From the NCBI GenBank assembly GCA_035551455.1, contig DASZMZ010000202.1, positions 1 to 44,612 on the forward strand: a stretch of DNA of 44,612 bases. The letters are read 5' to 3'. The stretch comes from Sulfopaludibacter sp035551455 (GTDB lineage: Bacteria; Acidobacteriota; Terriglobia; Bryobacterales; Bryobacteraceae). A program made the position numbers and the translations under genes. Shown here in pieces: positions 8,768 to 18,500 of this stretch. Within the stretch, counting starts at the first letter, position 1. Each line of letters opens with the position of its first letter. Under the pieces are notes generated by a model, which did not search any database, was not told the origin of the DNA, and was given only the letters and a program-made list of their open reading frames with translations.

Positions 8768-9073
8768 ATGGCAAAAATGGGACATCGAGTGACTGTAGAG
8801 GCCATGACACCACTGGTAGGCCAGACCTTCCTGTTCGAAAGGCCCATCCGGCCCGACGGCGTGCGCGGCGATCAGGCCCGCATGGAGTTACTCAAGGTAG
8901 GTCCCGCTTCACTGCTCTTCCTGTTGATGGGTCAGCCGCCGCTGGAACGCGGACCTCATCGACTGAATCACCGTGCTTTTGAGGATTGTGAGATTACTTT
9001 CGAGCGGGTAATTGTACCCCGTCGAGAGCACAGCGATCCGAAAGGCATGTACTACGAGGCCAAGCTGGAATAG
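8768..9073 (+). CDS. Hypothetical small protein
   Basis: A 101-residue protein starting at ATG 8768 (MAKMGHRVTVEAM); a TTG at 8723 would add 15 residues. I do not recognise it. It has a mixed charged and hydrophobic composition, a hydrophobic patch ASLLFLLMG in the middle, an acidic/basic C-terminus, and neither signal peptide nor clear membrane span. It converges with the regulatory-like protein gene at 9078 with only 4 bp between stops. Because its upstream 18-codon frame has the good ribosome site, the annotated start is uncertain. Confidence 0.55.
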   Translation: MAKMGHRVTVEAMTPLVGQTFLFERPIRPDGVRGDQARMELLKVGPASLLFLLMGQPPLERGPHRLNHRAFEDCEITFERVIVPRREHSDPKGMYYEAKLE

Positions 9074-9077
9074 CCCG

Positions 9078-10502
9078 TCAGTTGCCCCCGGCAGAGCACG
9101 ACCTCAGATGGATATTTGAAGTCGTGCTGCCCTGGACTGTCACGGAGACGGCCTGGCTCGCGCAGTCGGCGCCGCCCAAAATGACCACCCGGTAATCGCC
9201 GGGGGCTAGCTCCACGATAAATTTCCGGTCCTTGTCGACAGGCACCACGCGGTTCAATGTGAACGGGTCGCCCGCGGACCTGACGCCCACCAGGACGGAA
9301 CCTTCGGTGGTGCCGCTGATGCGGCCGGTCTCGTCGGTCAACTCGATGGTCAGCGGCAGATTGCCGCCTTCGGTCACGTGTAACAACTTTCCGCGAGAGC
9401 CCAGTGCGTAGAGCCGGCGCTTCGCATCGTCGGCCCGATGGACCATCGTATCGTCCACCATGAAGGTCCATTCGCCCGGCGGAATCGCATCGATGCCGAA
9501 AGTTCCATCCGAGGCGACGCGGACCTCGGTTTCGTAGCCATTGCGGCCGATGATGAGACGAAGTTTGCCCTCCCAGCGAAGGTCCGCTCGAACGGTGCGC
9601 ACGGTGCCCTCCAGCCGGACGAAGCTGGGCAGCACAATTTCGAGATCCTGCACGCCGGCTGAGCCGAGCGCGACGGTGGTGATATACGGCAAATCGTCGC
9701 CGGGCCGGTTGCGGTAGACCAACAGGGTGTAGGTCCCGGCCGGCAGCAGGTCGAAGCGAAAACCGCCATGGGCGTCCACCGTGCGACGGTTGAACGTCTG
9801 GTCGGGATGGTTGGCGGCGGAGTCCAGTTCGACTTGGGTTGCGGCCAGCGCCCCGGAGAGCCTGCCCTTCAGCTCCACCAGCGCGGTCCGCCGCAGCCGC
9901 ACGTCGAAATTGGTCAGGTGAGCGCCCGCCTCGATGATTACGGTGCCGGCCAGTTTCCGATCGGCCACCCCGGGATAGAACAGCGTATTGGCATAGCCGA
10001 ATGTCTCCCCGGTCTTGTCATTGTGGATGGCCGTGGTGCGGCGCAGTTCGTACGGCAGCTGAAAGCTGAGAAGATACCGTCCACCGGAAATGTCTTTCGC
10101 GTGGTAACGGCCATCCTTGCCGCTGGTGTCGCGCAGGCCGCCCACGTATACCGGAATTCCTTCCAGGGGCCGCCCGTCCTCGTCGAGAATGGTGCCCTCC
10201 ACCTCGGCCCAGGGTCTGATCTCGAGCGTGAACGGGTCAGCGCCCGCCTTCACTTCCAGGGTGGCGACGCCTGGGTCGTAGCCCTGTTTGGAAAATCGCA
10301 CGGTATAGGCGCCGGGCGGCGCGGCTTCGAGTTGGAAGCGGCCCGTGTCGTTGGATTCCAGCGCCTTTGCTGCCGGCCCGCTCACCAGAATCTTCACACC
10401 CGCCACGGGTAATTTACTGGCCGAATCGCGCACCGTGCCGGCAAGTTGTCCGAACGTCGCTACCGGCAGCAGCAACAGGAGACCAATTCGACTCAGTTGC
10501 AT
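9078..10502 (-). CDS. Secreted carboxypeptidase-regulatory-like repeat protein
   Basis: A 474-residue exported protein made of beta-sandwich repeats of the carboxypeptidase regulatory-like type (LAGTVRDSASKLPVAGVKI, EGTILDEDGRPLEGIPVYV and a later GTVR segment). The signal peptide covers about residues 1-18. The ATG at 10502 was preferred because it gives that signal peptide; the longer frame upstream is arginine/glutamine-rich and lacks one. It overlaps the end of the paralogous gene upstream by 10 bp. Such domains are commonly extracellular or periplasmic carbohydrate- or protein-binding modules. No catalytic motif is visible. Confidence 0.78.
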   Translation of the reverse strand: MQLSRIGLLLLLPVATFGQLAGTVRDSASKLPVAGVKILVSGPAAKALESNDTGRFQLEAAPPGAYTVRFSKQGYDPGVATLEVKAGADPFTLEIRPWAEVEGTILDEDGRPLEGIPVYVGGLRDTSGKDGRYHAKDISGGRYLLSFQLPYELRRTTAIHNDKTGETFGYANTLFYPGVADRKLAGTVIIEAGAHLTNFDVRLRRTALVELKGRLSGALAATQVELDSAANHPDQTFNRRTVDAHGGFRFDLLPAGTYTLLVYRNRPGDDLPYITTVALGSAGVQDLEIVLPSFVRLEGTVRTVRADLRWEGKLRLIIGRNGYETEVRVASDGTFGIDAIPPGEWTFMVDDTMVHRADDAKRRLYALGSRGKLLHVTEGGNLPLTIELTDETGRISGTTEGSVLVGVRSAGDPFTLNRVVPVDKDRKFIVELAPGDYRVVILGGADCASQAVSVTVQGSTTSNIHLRSCSAGGN

Positions 10503-11971
10503 GGCTTCAACTTCAGGGTCACGGTCTGTCCGTTGAGCACCGTTACGTTGGAGATCCTGCCAGTGCAATCCGCGCCGAAAGCGCCTTTGCGGAGCCGCGA
10601 ATCGGTCCACGCAGCCACGCGATACTCGCCGGGCAGCAGACTGCCGAATGTGAAGGACCCGTCAGCTTTGGCTTGCGCGAAATTCTCTGGCGTCATGGGG
10701 GTATCGTCCGTGCGCTGCACCACGACAAGCGCACCCTCGGATTGGTCGGGGGTCTCCACAGTGCCCGCGATCACGCCGCTTTCGTCTGTCAGCAGAATCT
10801 CGATGGGCGGATTGCCGCTCTCGGTCACGGTGAGAGGCTTGGCGATCACATTCGTCGCACCGAAACGAGCCGAAGCGATGCGCAGCATACGGCCGCCGGC
10901 CTGCAGATTGTTGGATTCGAGGCGTAGCGTGTAATTGCCGGGAGGCACTTCCGGCAGGGTGAAGCTGCCATCCTCATCGGGCGTGATGATGCGTCGCCAG
11001 GCCGCCTCCGTGCCCAAACCGATGCCCAGCACGCCTTCCCAAGGTTGCTGCACCGTGGATCGCACGATTCCGTGCAGACTCGTGAAGGGCGGCACCGCAA
11101 CCGTCACTTCCTCTTTGCCGGCTTCGATTGTAGCGACATAAGGCAGGTCGTCACTGCCGCCTCCGCGAAAGATCTGCAGCTTGTGGCGGCCCGGCGGAAC
11201 GGACTCGAAATGGAAACGGCTTTCGGCGTCCAGCGGATGGCGGGCATACCGGTCGAGCACGGCGCTGGGCTCGCTATCGATCGCCACCTCGATGGGCGGC
11301 GCGGCTTCCCGTTTGGCCAAGTCGAGGACACGGCCTTTGAGCGTCACCATGGGGAAGCGGCGCAGGCGAAGATCGAAAGCGGCCAACTGCGTTCCCTCCG
11401 CCACGGCTACGGTGGCGGCGCGCTCCACATCGGTAACACCGGGATAGTATTCGGCGGCGGGATAACCGGCGGAGCGCAGGGCGGCGGGTATCGCCAGGTG
11501 AATCACATATACGGCAGGTCCGAGATTCACCAGCTGAAAGCGGCCGTCCTTGCTCGTGGTGGAGGCTCCCAGGTAAGGCACGCCGTGATGGTACGGCTCG
11601 ACACGGGCATCCACAATCACCCCCTCCACCGGATCGCCGTCTTCATCCAGGACGCGGCCTTCCAGGCGCGCCAGAGGATAGAGATCCACGGTGATTGGGT
11701 CGGCTTGCGGTTGCAGGTTGCGCATCGCGGGTCCTTGAAATCCCGGCGCTTCCACACGCACGGTGTAGGCGGCCTCAGTCAGACCGGAAAAATGGAAGGC
11801 CCCGTGGGCGTCGGTTTCGACGCCGGTACTGGTCTCGCCGAGGAGGCTGACCTGCGCGCCTTCGACGGGCAGTTTGGTTGTGGCATTCCGCACGACGCCG
11901 GTGATGACACTCCCGCTGCTTTGCGCCAAAGCGGCACAACCAGACAGCAGGAGAAGCAGCATCAGCCTCAT
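10493..11971 (-). CDS. Secreted carboxypeptidase-regulatory-like repeat protein, paralogue
   Basis: A 492-residue exported protein with a signal peptide (about 1-16) and the same repeated layout as its downstream neighbour: SSGSVITGVVRNATTKLPVEGAQVSL at the N-terminus, GRVLDEDGDPVEGVIVDA in the second module, then LHGIV and IAGTV modules. The two genes look like a tandem duplication that has since diverged. The start codon overlaps the stop of the alcohol dehydrogenase gene as TGATG, indicating a tight operon. Function is unknown; an envelope or secreted binding role is inferred. Confidence 0.78.
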   Translation of the reverse strand: MRLMLLLLLSGCAALAQSSGSVITGVVRNATTKLPVEGAQVSLLGETSTGVETDAHGAFHFSGLTEAAYTVRVEAPGFQGPAMRNLQPQADPITVDLYPLARLEGRVLDEDGDPVEGVIVDARVEPYHHGVPYLGASTTSKDGRFQLVNLGPAVYVIHLAIPAALRSAGYPAAEYYPGVTDVERAATVAVAEGTQLAAFDLRLRRFPMVTLKGRVLDLAKREAAPPIEVAIDSEPSAVLDRYARHPLDAESRFHFESVPPGRHKLQIFRGGGSDDLPYVATIEAGKEEVTVAVPPFTSLHGIVRSTVQQPWEGVLGIGLGTEAAWRRIITPDEDGSFTLPEVPPGNYTLRLESNNLQAGGRMLRIASARFGATNVIAKPLTVTESGNPPIEILLTDESGVIAGTVETPDQSEGALVVVQRTDDTPMTPENFAQAKADGSFTFGSLLPGEYRVAAWTDSRLRKGAFGADCTGRISNVTVLNGQTVTLKLKPCN

Positions 11972-13110
11972 CAGATCGCCTGAATGATGATGGCCCCCAG
12001 TTCCTCTTGAGTCAAGATCAAAGGATTGGCCTTCATGCTGCTGGCGCGCGCCGCCTTTTCGACCAACTGAGGGACGTCCGCTTCGGTGACGCCGTAGGCG
12101 CGCAGCGGCGGAATTTCCAACTTGCGGCAGAGTGCGCGCGTCCAGGCGACGCCGTCTTCCGCGGTGGCTTGCGGATTACCCGTGAGCAGACGGCCGATTT
12201 CGCCGTACCGGGCCAACGCCTGCGCATCCGGGGCGCGTTGGCGCAGCGCGCGAAGGTTGATCTCCATGGCGAAGGGCAGTACGGCGGCACACGCCGCGCC
12301 ATGCGGAGCGGGAAACATGCCGCCCAGCGGAGCGGCGAAGCCGTGCACCGCGCCCAGTCCGGCATTGGCCAGCGAGAGTCCGCCCAGCAGGCTGGCGAAG
12401 GCCATATCGTTGCGAGCTTCCCGATCCCCCGGATGGTCCCACACGCGAGGCAGAGCTCGCGCGGCGCGGCGGATGCCTTCCACGCAATACAGATCGGTGA
12501 TGGGATTGGCGCGCGCGGAAACATAGGGCTCGATCAGTTGAGTGAGCGCGTCGAGCCCGGTAGCCGCGGTGATGGGCCGCGGAAGATCCAGCGTGAGGTC
12601 GGGGTCAACCAGCGCCAGCCGCGGCAGCATGAAAGGACTGCGAAGACTGGCCTTCACCTGATGTTCCGCAGACGCCAGCACGGCGTTCATGGTGACTTCC
12701 GAGCCCGTCCCGGCGGTGGTTGGAATGGCGATGAAGGGCGCGGAAGCGTGCCGCAGGGCTTGGCCGCGCCCGATCACTTCCAGATAGTCCAGCGGATCGC
12801 CGGGATTGGTCAGCAGCGCGGCGATGGCCTTGCCGGCATCGATGGCGCCGCCCCCGCCCATCGCGATGACGGTGTCGCATGCGGCGTCGCGCGCCTGGGC
12901 CGCGCCATCGCGAACGGCAGTTACGGAGGGCTCACCGGCCACGGAGAATGGCACGGCGTCCAGCGCGGCAATCAGAGCAGCAGCTCGAGTTTGGGAAGCG
13001 CCGGTTACCATCAGGCAACGGCGGCCCATGGATCTGGCGGCGGCGACGGCTTCGCCCGCGACGCCTTCACCGAATTGAATGCGGGTTGCGGTGGCGAATG
13101 CGAACTGCAT
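11971..13110 (-). CDS. Iron-type (group III) alcohol dehydrogenase with one altered metal ligand
   Basis: A 379-residue member of the Fe-ADH/maleylacetate reductase superfamily. The cofactor motif MGGGGAIDAGKA is at residues 84-95. The usual metal ligands are Asp187 (GLDALT), His256 (GAVHGFA) and His270 (PAPHG); the fourth, normally His four residues after the Asp, is Gln191 here. IPTTAGTGSEVT (129-140) is the family's substrate/NAD loop. The substrate is unknown; lactaldehyde, butanol, glycerol and maleylacetate are options in this family. An ABM-type monooxygenase lies 6 bp upstream. Confidence 0.85.
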   Translation of the reverse strand: MQFAFATATRIQFGEGVAGEAVAAARSMGRRCLMVTGASQTRAAALIAALDAVPFSVAGEPSVTAVRDGAAQARDAACDTVIAMGGGGAIDAGKAIAALLTNPGDPLDYLEVIGRGQALRHASAPFIAIPTTAGTGSEVTMNAVLASAEHQVKASLRSPFMLPRLALVDPDLTLDLPRPITAATGLDALTQLIEPYVSARANPITDLYCVEGIRRAARALPRVWDHPGDREARNDMAFASLLGGLSLANAGLGAVHGFAAPLGGMFPAPHGAACAAVLPFAMEINLRALRQRAPDAQALARYGEIGRLLTGNPQATAEDGVAWTRALCRKLEIPPLRAYGVTEADVPQLVEKAARASSMKANPLILTQEELGAIIIQAI

Positions 13111-13116
13111 GGCCGT

Positions 13117-13422
13117 CTACCACTCCTGGTCGGAGGGACTGACGTTGCGGTAGACGGTGCGCGAGCGAGGTTCGGCGAACATATCCTGGACCTTATCCGC
13201 CCAGGCCAGGTAGTGTGCGCTTTCGCGGTGTGCGGCGTGGCCTTCCGGGCTGCGATAGATCTCGATCAGCGTAACTTTGGCCGGGTTGTCTTTTTCCTGG
13301 ATCACATCGAAGCGGACCACGCCGGCTTCCTTGCGGCTGTTGGACGCATTTTCAAGAGTCGCGGCGAGGAACGCGTCCAGTTGATCGGGCTTAATGGTGC
13401 AGTAAACCAGGAGGATGTGCAT
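13117..13422 (-). CDS. ABM-domain monooxygenase (YgiN/LsrG-like)
   Basis: A 101-residue single-domain protein of the antibiotic biosynthesis monooxygenase fold: N-terminal strand HILLVYCTIKPDQLDAFL, middle FDVIQEKDNPAKVTLIEIYRS, and the helix HRESAHYLAWADKVQDMF. The family contains cofactor-free quinol monooxygenases, the AI-2 isomerase LsrG and enzymes of unknown function. Its stop is 6 bp before the iron-type alcohol dehydrogenase start, so the two likely act together on the same small molecule (inference). Confidence 0.83.
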   Translation of the reverse strand: MHILLVYCTIKPDQLDAFLAATLENASNSRKEAGVVRFDVIQEKDNPAKVTLIEIYRSPEGHAAHRESAHYLAWADKVQDMFAEPRSRTVYRNVSPSDQEW

Positions 13423-13442
13423 GGCTCGATTTTAGCGCGCGG

Positions 13443-13931
13443 TTACTTATCGCTGGAGCCGAAACCGCTCATCTTCTGGATGACGTCCCAGTGCTGGTCG
13501 ACGAAATCCAGATTGGCCTTGCTGACCAGCTTCAGCATCTCGGGCGGATATTCCTTGTACAGGCCCTGTTTCTTGGAGCCCACGGCGATGGCGGCCTGCA
13601 TCAGGGTCATGATGCCGACGGCGTATTCGCGCGGGGACAGGCCATTCTTACTCAACACCGCCACGGCCTCGGGATACTTCTGGAACTTCTGCACCATCTC
13701 ATCGAGGTTCTTGGCGTTTCCGGTGTCCTTCATTTCGGGATGCTTCTCGGCCATTTCTCCCAAGGTCTTGGTCGAGGCACTGAGCTTCTGGAACTTGTCC
13801 ATCGTCAGAACGTAGTCGAAGAGTTCCTTCTGGTCGGGGTCATCGGCGGCCTTCTTCCCCTGCGCGTTCGCACCGGCGGCCAGTAGCAGACCGGCGAGAA
13901 AGACGGATAGGGCGCGGTTGGTTCGTGTCAT
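13443..13931 (-). CDS. Secreted hypothetical protein
   Basis: A 162-residue protein with a clear signal peptide (MTRTNRALSVFLAGLLLAAGANAQ, cleavage after about residue 23). The mature part is rich in Lys, Glu, Met and Leu and appears largely helical. AGGAGGG sits 6 bases before the ATG. It precedes the monooxygenase gene by 20 bp on the same strand and may head that operon. The family is not recognised; a periplasmic role is inferred from the export signal only. Confidence 0.68.
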   Translation of the reverse strand: MTRTNRALSVFLAGLLLAAGANAQGKKAADDPDQKELFDYVLTMDKFQKLSASTKTLGEMAEKHPEMKDTGNAKNLDEMVQKFQKYPEAVAVLSKNGLSPREYAVGIMTLMQAAIAVGSKKQGLYKEYPPEMLKLVSKANLDFVDQHWDVIQKMSGFGSSDK

Positions 13932-14050
13932 GGATTCCCTCCTGCTTACTAACGCCGAATCGCCTGGAAAACAGGATCAAAAAAGGCGCTTTCATTACTC
14001 TCTCACAGAAGGTGCAGCCACTGTGGGCAGGCGAACTCCCCTGCCCTGCC

Positions 14051-15883
<1,833 letters not shown>

Positions 15884-15912
15884 ATAGGAGATTCCTATCC
15901 GGTTTCTGAAAC
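15884..15912 (-). promoter_or_regulatory. Two short palindromes in the GH3 leader
   Basis: Positions 15884-15898 read ATAGGA-GAT-TCCTAT, a perfect 6-3-6 inverted repeat touching the GH3 start codon. Positions 15902-15912 read GTTTC-T-GAAAC, a second perfect inverted repeat. The first could form a small hairpin masking the start, or both could be an operator for a regulator of the glucosidase. No binding protein is identified. Confidence 0.35.
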
Positions 15913-15943
15913 TCCTATTATGCTACCTGGCACTCGAAATTGC

Positions 15944-16720
15944 TCAGGCGATGGAGCGCACTACGCCGCCATCCACCCGAAGGGCGGCTCCGTTGACGGC
16001 CGCAGCCAGCGGACTGCAAACAAAGGCCACCAGAGCCGCCACCTCTTCCGGAGTGGCAAACCGCTGGATGAGCGACGTGGGTCGCCCGTGGGAAAAGAAC
16101 TCGCGCTCGACGGCGGCCCGGTCGGTCTTCTGGCCTTTGGCAAGCTGGTCTACGAATTCGTTGACGCCTTCTGACGCGGTGGGTCCGGGCAGCACGGAAT
16201 TCACCGTGATGGCGGTACCTTTGGTAGTCTCGGCGAGTCCCCGGGCGACGGCCAATTGCGCGGTTTTGGTCATGCCATAGTGAATCATCTCCTGCGGAAT
16301 CTGAAGGGCCGATTCGGAGGAGATGAAGACAATGCGTCCCCAATTCTTCCGGCGCATGGGTCCCAGATAGTGACGACTCAAGCGCACGCCGCTGAGGACG
16401 TTGACTTCGAAGAAGCGGAGCCAGTCTTCGTCGGGGATCTCCTCGAAGGGCTTGGGCTCGAAGATACCCAGATTGTTGACCAGAATGTCCACGGCGGGAA
16501 ATCTCTCGATCATGGCGCGGACGCCTTCGGCGACGCCCAGATCGGCCGCGAAGCCGTGGGCGGCCCCGGTGATTTTGAGGGCGCGATCCACACGCTCCTG
16601 TGTGCGTCCATTCACGATGACGGAGGCGCCTTCCGCCGCCAGCGACGCGGCGATAGCCAGTCCAATGCCGCCCGTGGAGCCGGTAACGAGTGCCGTCTTG
16701 CCTGCCAGTTGTAGGTCCAT
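15944..16720 (-). CDS. Short-chain dehydrogenase/reductase
   Basis: A 258-residue classical SDR. It has the cofactor motif TGSTGGIG (13-20), NNLG (82-85) in place of the usual NNAG, Asn107, a serine of the ISSES segment (134-135) and Tyr148-x-x-x-Lys152 (YGMTK) as the catalytic set. Classical SDRs oxidise or reduce sugars, steroids or acyl carriers with NAD(P)(H); the substrate is unknown. It is divergent from the FabG-like gene at 16773, with 52 bp between the two starts, a common arrangement for a shared regulatory region. Confidence 0.86.
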   Translation of the reverse strand: MDLQLAGKTALVTGSTGGIGLAIAASLAAEGASVIVNGRTQERVDRALKITGAAHGFAADLGVAEGVRAMIERFPAVDILVNNLGIFEPKPFEEIPDEDWLRFFEVNVLSGVRLSRHYLGPMRRKNWGRIVFISSESALQIPQEMIHYGMTKTAQLAVARGLAETTKGTAITVNSVLPGPTASEGVNEFVDQLAKGQKTDRAAVEREFFSHGRPTSLIQRFATPEEVAALVAFVCSPLAAAVNGAALRVDGGVVRSIA

Positions 16721-16772
16721 ATGCCGTTAGATGAGCGGCGGAAAGCCAGGATTCGTCGGCTACACTTGGCCT

Positions 16773-17504
16773 ATGGACGAACTGAGCGGAAAGACGGCCC
16801 TCGTCACCGGGAGCAGCCGCGGAATCGGGCGGGCCATCGCTCTTGGACTGGCGGGAGCAGGCTGCGACATCGTGGTGAACTATCAACACCGGTCGGGCGA
16901 GGCGGAGGAAACCGCGGCGCGCATTCGCCACCTGGGCCGCCGCTGTGCGGTGATTCAGGCCGATGTCTCGGTGGCGTCTGAAGTGACGCGATTGGTGGGC
17001 GAAGCGGAGCAGCAGCTGGGTCCGGCAGCGATTCTGGTGAATAACGCGGGAATCGCGCGTGTCCAGCGAATCGAGGAGATCGCCGAAAGCGACTGGGACG
17101 AGCTGATCGACGTGAATCTGAAGTCCTGTTTTCTGTGCACGCAGGCGGTGGTGGCGGGGATGCGCTCGCGGAAGTGGGGACGCATCATCAATCTTTCGTC
17201 GGTGGCGGCGCAAATCGGCGGAGTGGTGGGGCCGCATTACGCCGCGTCGAAAGCCGGGATGCTGGGGTTGACCTACTACTATGCCAGCCACCTGGCGCGC
17301 GAGGGCGTCACGGTGAATGCGATTGCTCCGGCTCTGGTGGAGACGGAAATGGTGACGGCGAATCTGAATGCGAAGCCCGAGCGAATCCCGGTGGGCCGCT
17401 TTGGCGACGTCGAGGAAGTGGCCGATGTCGCGGTGATGCTGGCGCGCAATGCGTATATTACGGGACAGACCATCAACGTGAATGGTGGCTGGTATATTGG
17501 TTGA
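16773..17504 (+). CDS. FabG-like short-chain dehydrogenase/reductase
   Basis: A 243-residue classical SDR with TGSSRGIG (12-19), NNAG (90-93), Asn115, Ser142/143 (LSSVAA) and Tyr156-x-x-x-Lys160 (YAASK). The ending GQTINVNGGWY is typical of 3-oxoacyl-ACP reductase-like SDRs. The ATG at 16773 puts the first strand where the family has it; an upstream ATG at 16731 would add 14 residues. Neither start has a clear ribosome site. The role could be fatty-acid/polyketide reduction or another carbonyl reduction. Confidence 0.86.
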   Translation: MDELSGKTALVTGSSRGIGRAIALGLAGAGCDIVVNYQHRSGEAEETAARIRHLGRRCAVIQADVSVASEVTRLVGEAEQQLGPAAILVNNAGIARVQRIEEIAESDWDELIDVNLKSCFLCTQAVVAGMRSRKWGRIINLSSVAAQIGGVVGPHYAASKAGMLGLTYYYASHLAREGVTVNAIAPALVETEMVTANLNAKPERIPVGRFGDVEEVADVAVMLARNAYITGQTINVNGGWYIG

Positions 17505-17585
17505 ATTTCTCACCGGTACTGAAGTCCTAAAACTATAACTTCGATAAATCATACGCGGGCTGGATTTTCACGGGAGTTACCGGTG

Positions 17586-17591
17586 TATACT
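17586..17591 (+). promoter_or_regulatory. Possible -10 element of a near-leaderless LuxR-type gene
   Basis: TATACT is a good -10 hexamer and lies only 7 bases before the ATG of the LuxR-type gene. A -35 match (TTTTCA, 15-bp spacer) is poor. If used, the transcript would begin close to the start codon, and no Shine-Dalgarno is visible there, which fits a leaderless mRNA. Confidence 0.3.
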
Positions 17592-17598
17592 AACCCAC

Positions 17599-18369
17599 AT
17601 GCCAGGGGCAGCAAAGCGCAATCGGGTGAAGAAGGCCGATCACAGAATCCGGGTTGTGCTTTACAGTCAACAGCCGTTTGTGGTGCAGGGAGTAACTGGG
17701 GTGTTCAAATCCCAGAAGGACCTGAACCTGGCGGCATGCTGTGAAAGCCTGACGGGCGCTTTGGACGCATTGAAATCGATCCGACCGCACGTGCTGGTGG
17801 TGCATCCCCTTTCCGGATGCAGCCTGTCCGACCTACGGGAATTGCGCGCGGTGGACAATCGTTGTCAGGTAGTACTGTGGGGACAGGAACTGGGCGGTGA
17901 GTTCGCATTTCAGGCGATGCAGTTAGGAGTCGCCAGCATTCTACCCGGCAGTACCTCTATCGAGGACTTTCTAGCCGCTGTGCGTAACGTGCACAAGGGT
18001 GTTTTGTGCTTTGAGCGGGATCTGCTGGAGAGCGTGCTTTCGCAGAACCGGGTTGCGCTGACCGCGCGGCAGGCGGAGATTGTCTCTTTGGTGGCGCAGG
18101 GCTTGAAGAACAAGGAAATCGCCTTTCAGATGGGCATCACCGAAGGCACGGTGAAAGTCTACCTCTACAAGTTATTCAAAAAGCTGGGGATGAACGACCG
18201 TTTGGATATGGCGCTATACGGTCGGAGGAACCTGTTCAGCGGCCAACATGAACTGGAAAGAGTCCGCGACACCGGCCCGGCCGGGCGGCAGTTCGCGGGT
18301 AAGGCTGCAGACAACCGTTCCGTGCTGAGCATTGCGCGGAAGCCCTCAGGCGTCCCGGTCATTCACTAG
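17599..18369 (+). CDS. LuxR/NarL-type regulator with degenerate receiver
   Basis: A 256-residue two-domain regulator. Residues about 16-135 follow the receiver fold, but the acidic pocket is missing (YSQQP where DDHP is usual) and the phospho-acceptor position is His69 (VLVVHPLSG in place of VLVVDxxxxG). The C-terminal LuxR helix-turn-helix (about 153-208: LTARQAEIVSLVAQGLKNKE) is intact and should bind DNA. It therefore probably responds to something other than Asp phosphorylation. A basic, Gly/Ser-rich tail of about 45 residues follows the HTH. No histidine kinase gene is adjacent; an NtrC-type regulator lies downstream. Confidence 0.82.
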   Translation: MPGAAKRNRVKKADHRIRVVLYSQQPFVVQGVTGVFKSQKDLNLAACCESLTGALDALKSIRPHVLVVHPLSGCSLSDLRELRAVDNRCQVVLWGQELGGEFAFQAMQLGVASILPGSTSIEDFLAAVRNVHKGVLCFERDLLESVLSQNRVALTARQAEIVSLVAQGLKNKEIAFQMGITEGTVKVYLYKLFKKLGMNDRLDMALYGRRNLFSGQHELERVRDTGPAGRQFAGKAADNRSVLSIARKPSGVPVIH

Positions 18370-18500
18370 GTCCGTGTAGTACTGTACGCTTCAGCATGGT
18401 TCTAGTCCGCTTAGGCCTCCCGACCGATTGACCCCGAGACACGCCTGAGCTATTGTAGACCCACGCTGTATTTGTAGCGCCTAGTACAAGATTCGCCGGC

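Noticed and set aside
12007..13815. 602-codon plus-strand open frame opposite the alcohol dehydrogenase
   Set aside because: It spans three real minus-strand genes with clear motifs, so it is a GC-skew shadow.
15918..17552. Long minus-strand open frame across both SDR genes
   Set aside because: Antisense or out-of-frame shadow: Arg/His-rich, no domain, covered by two clear dehydrogenases.
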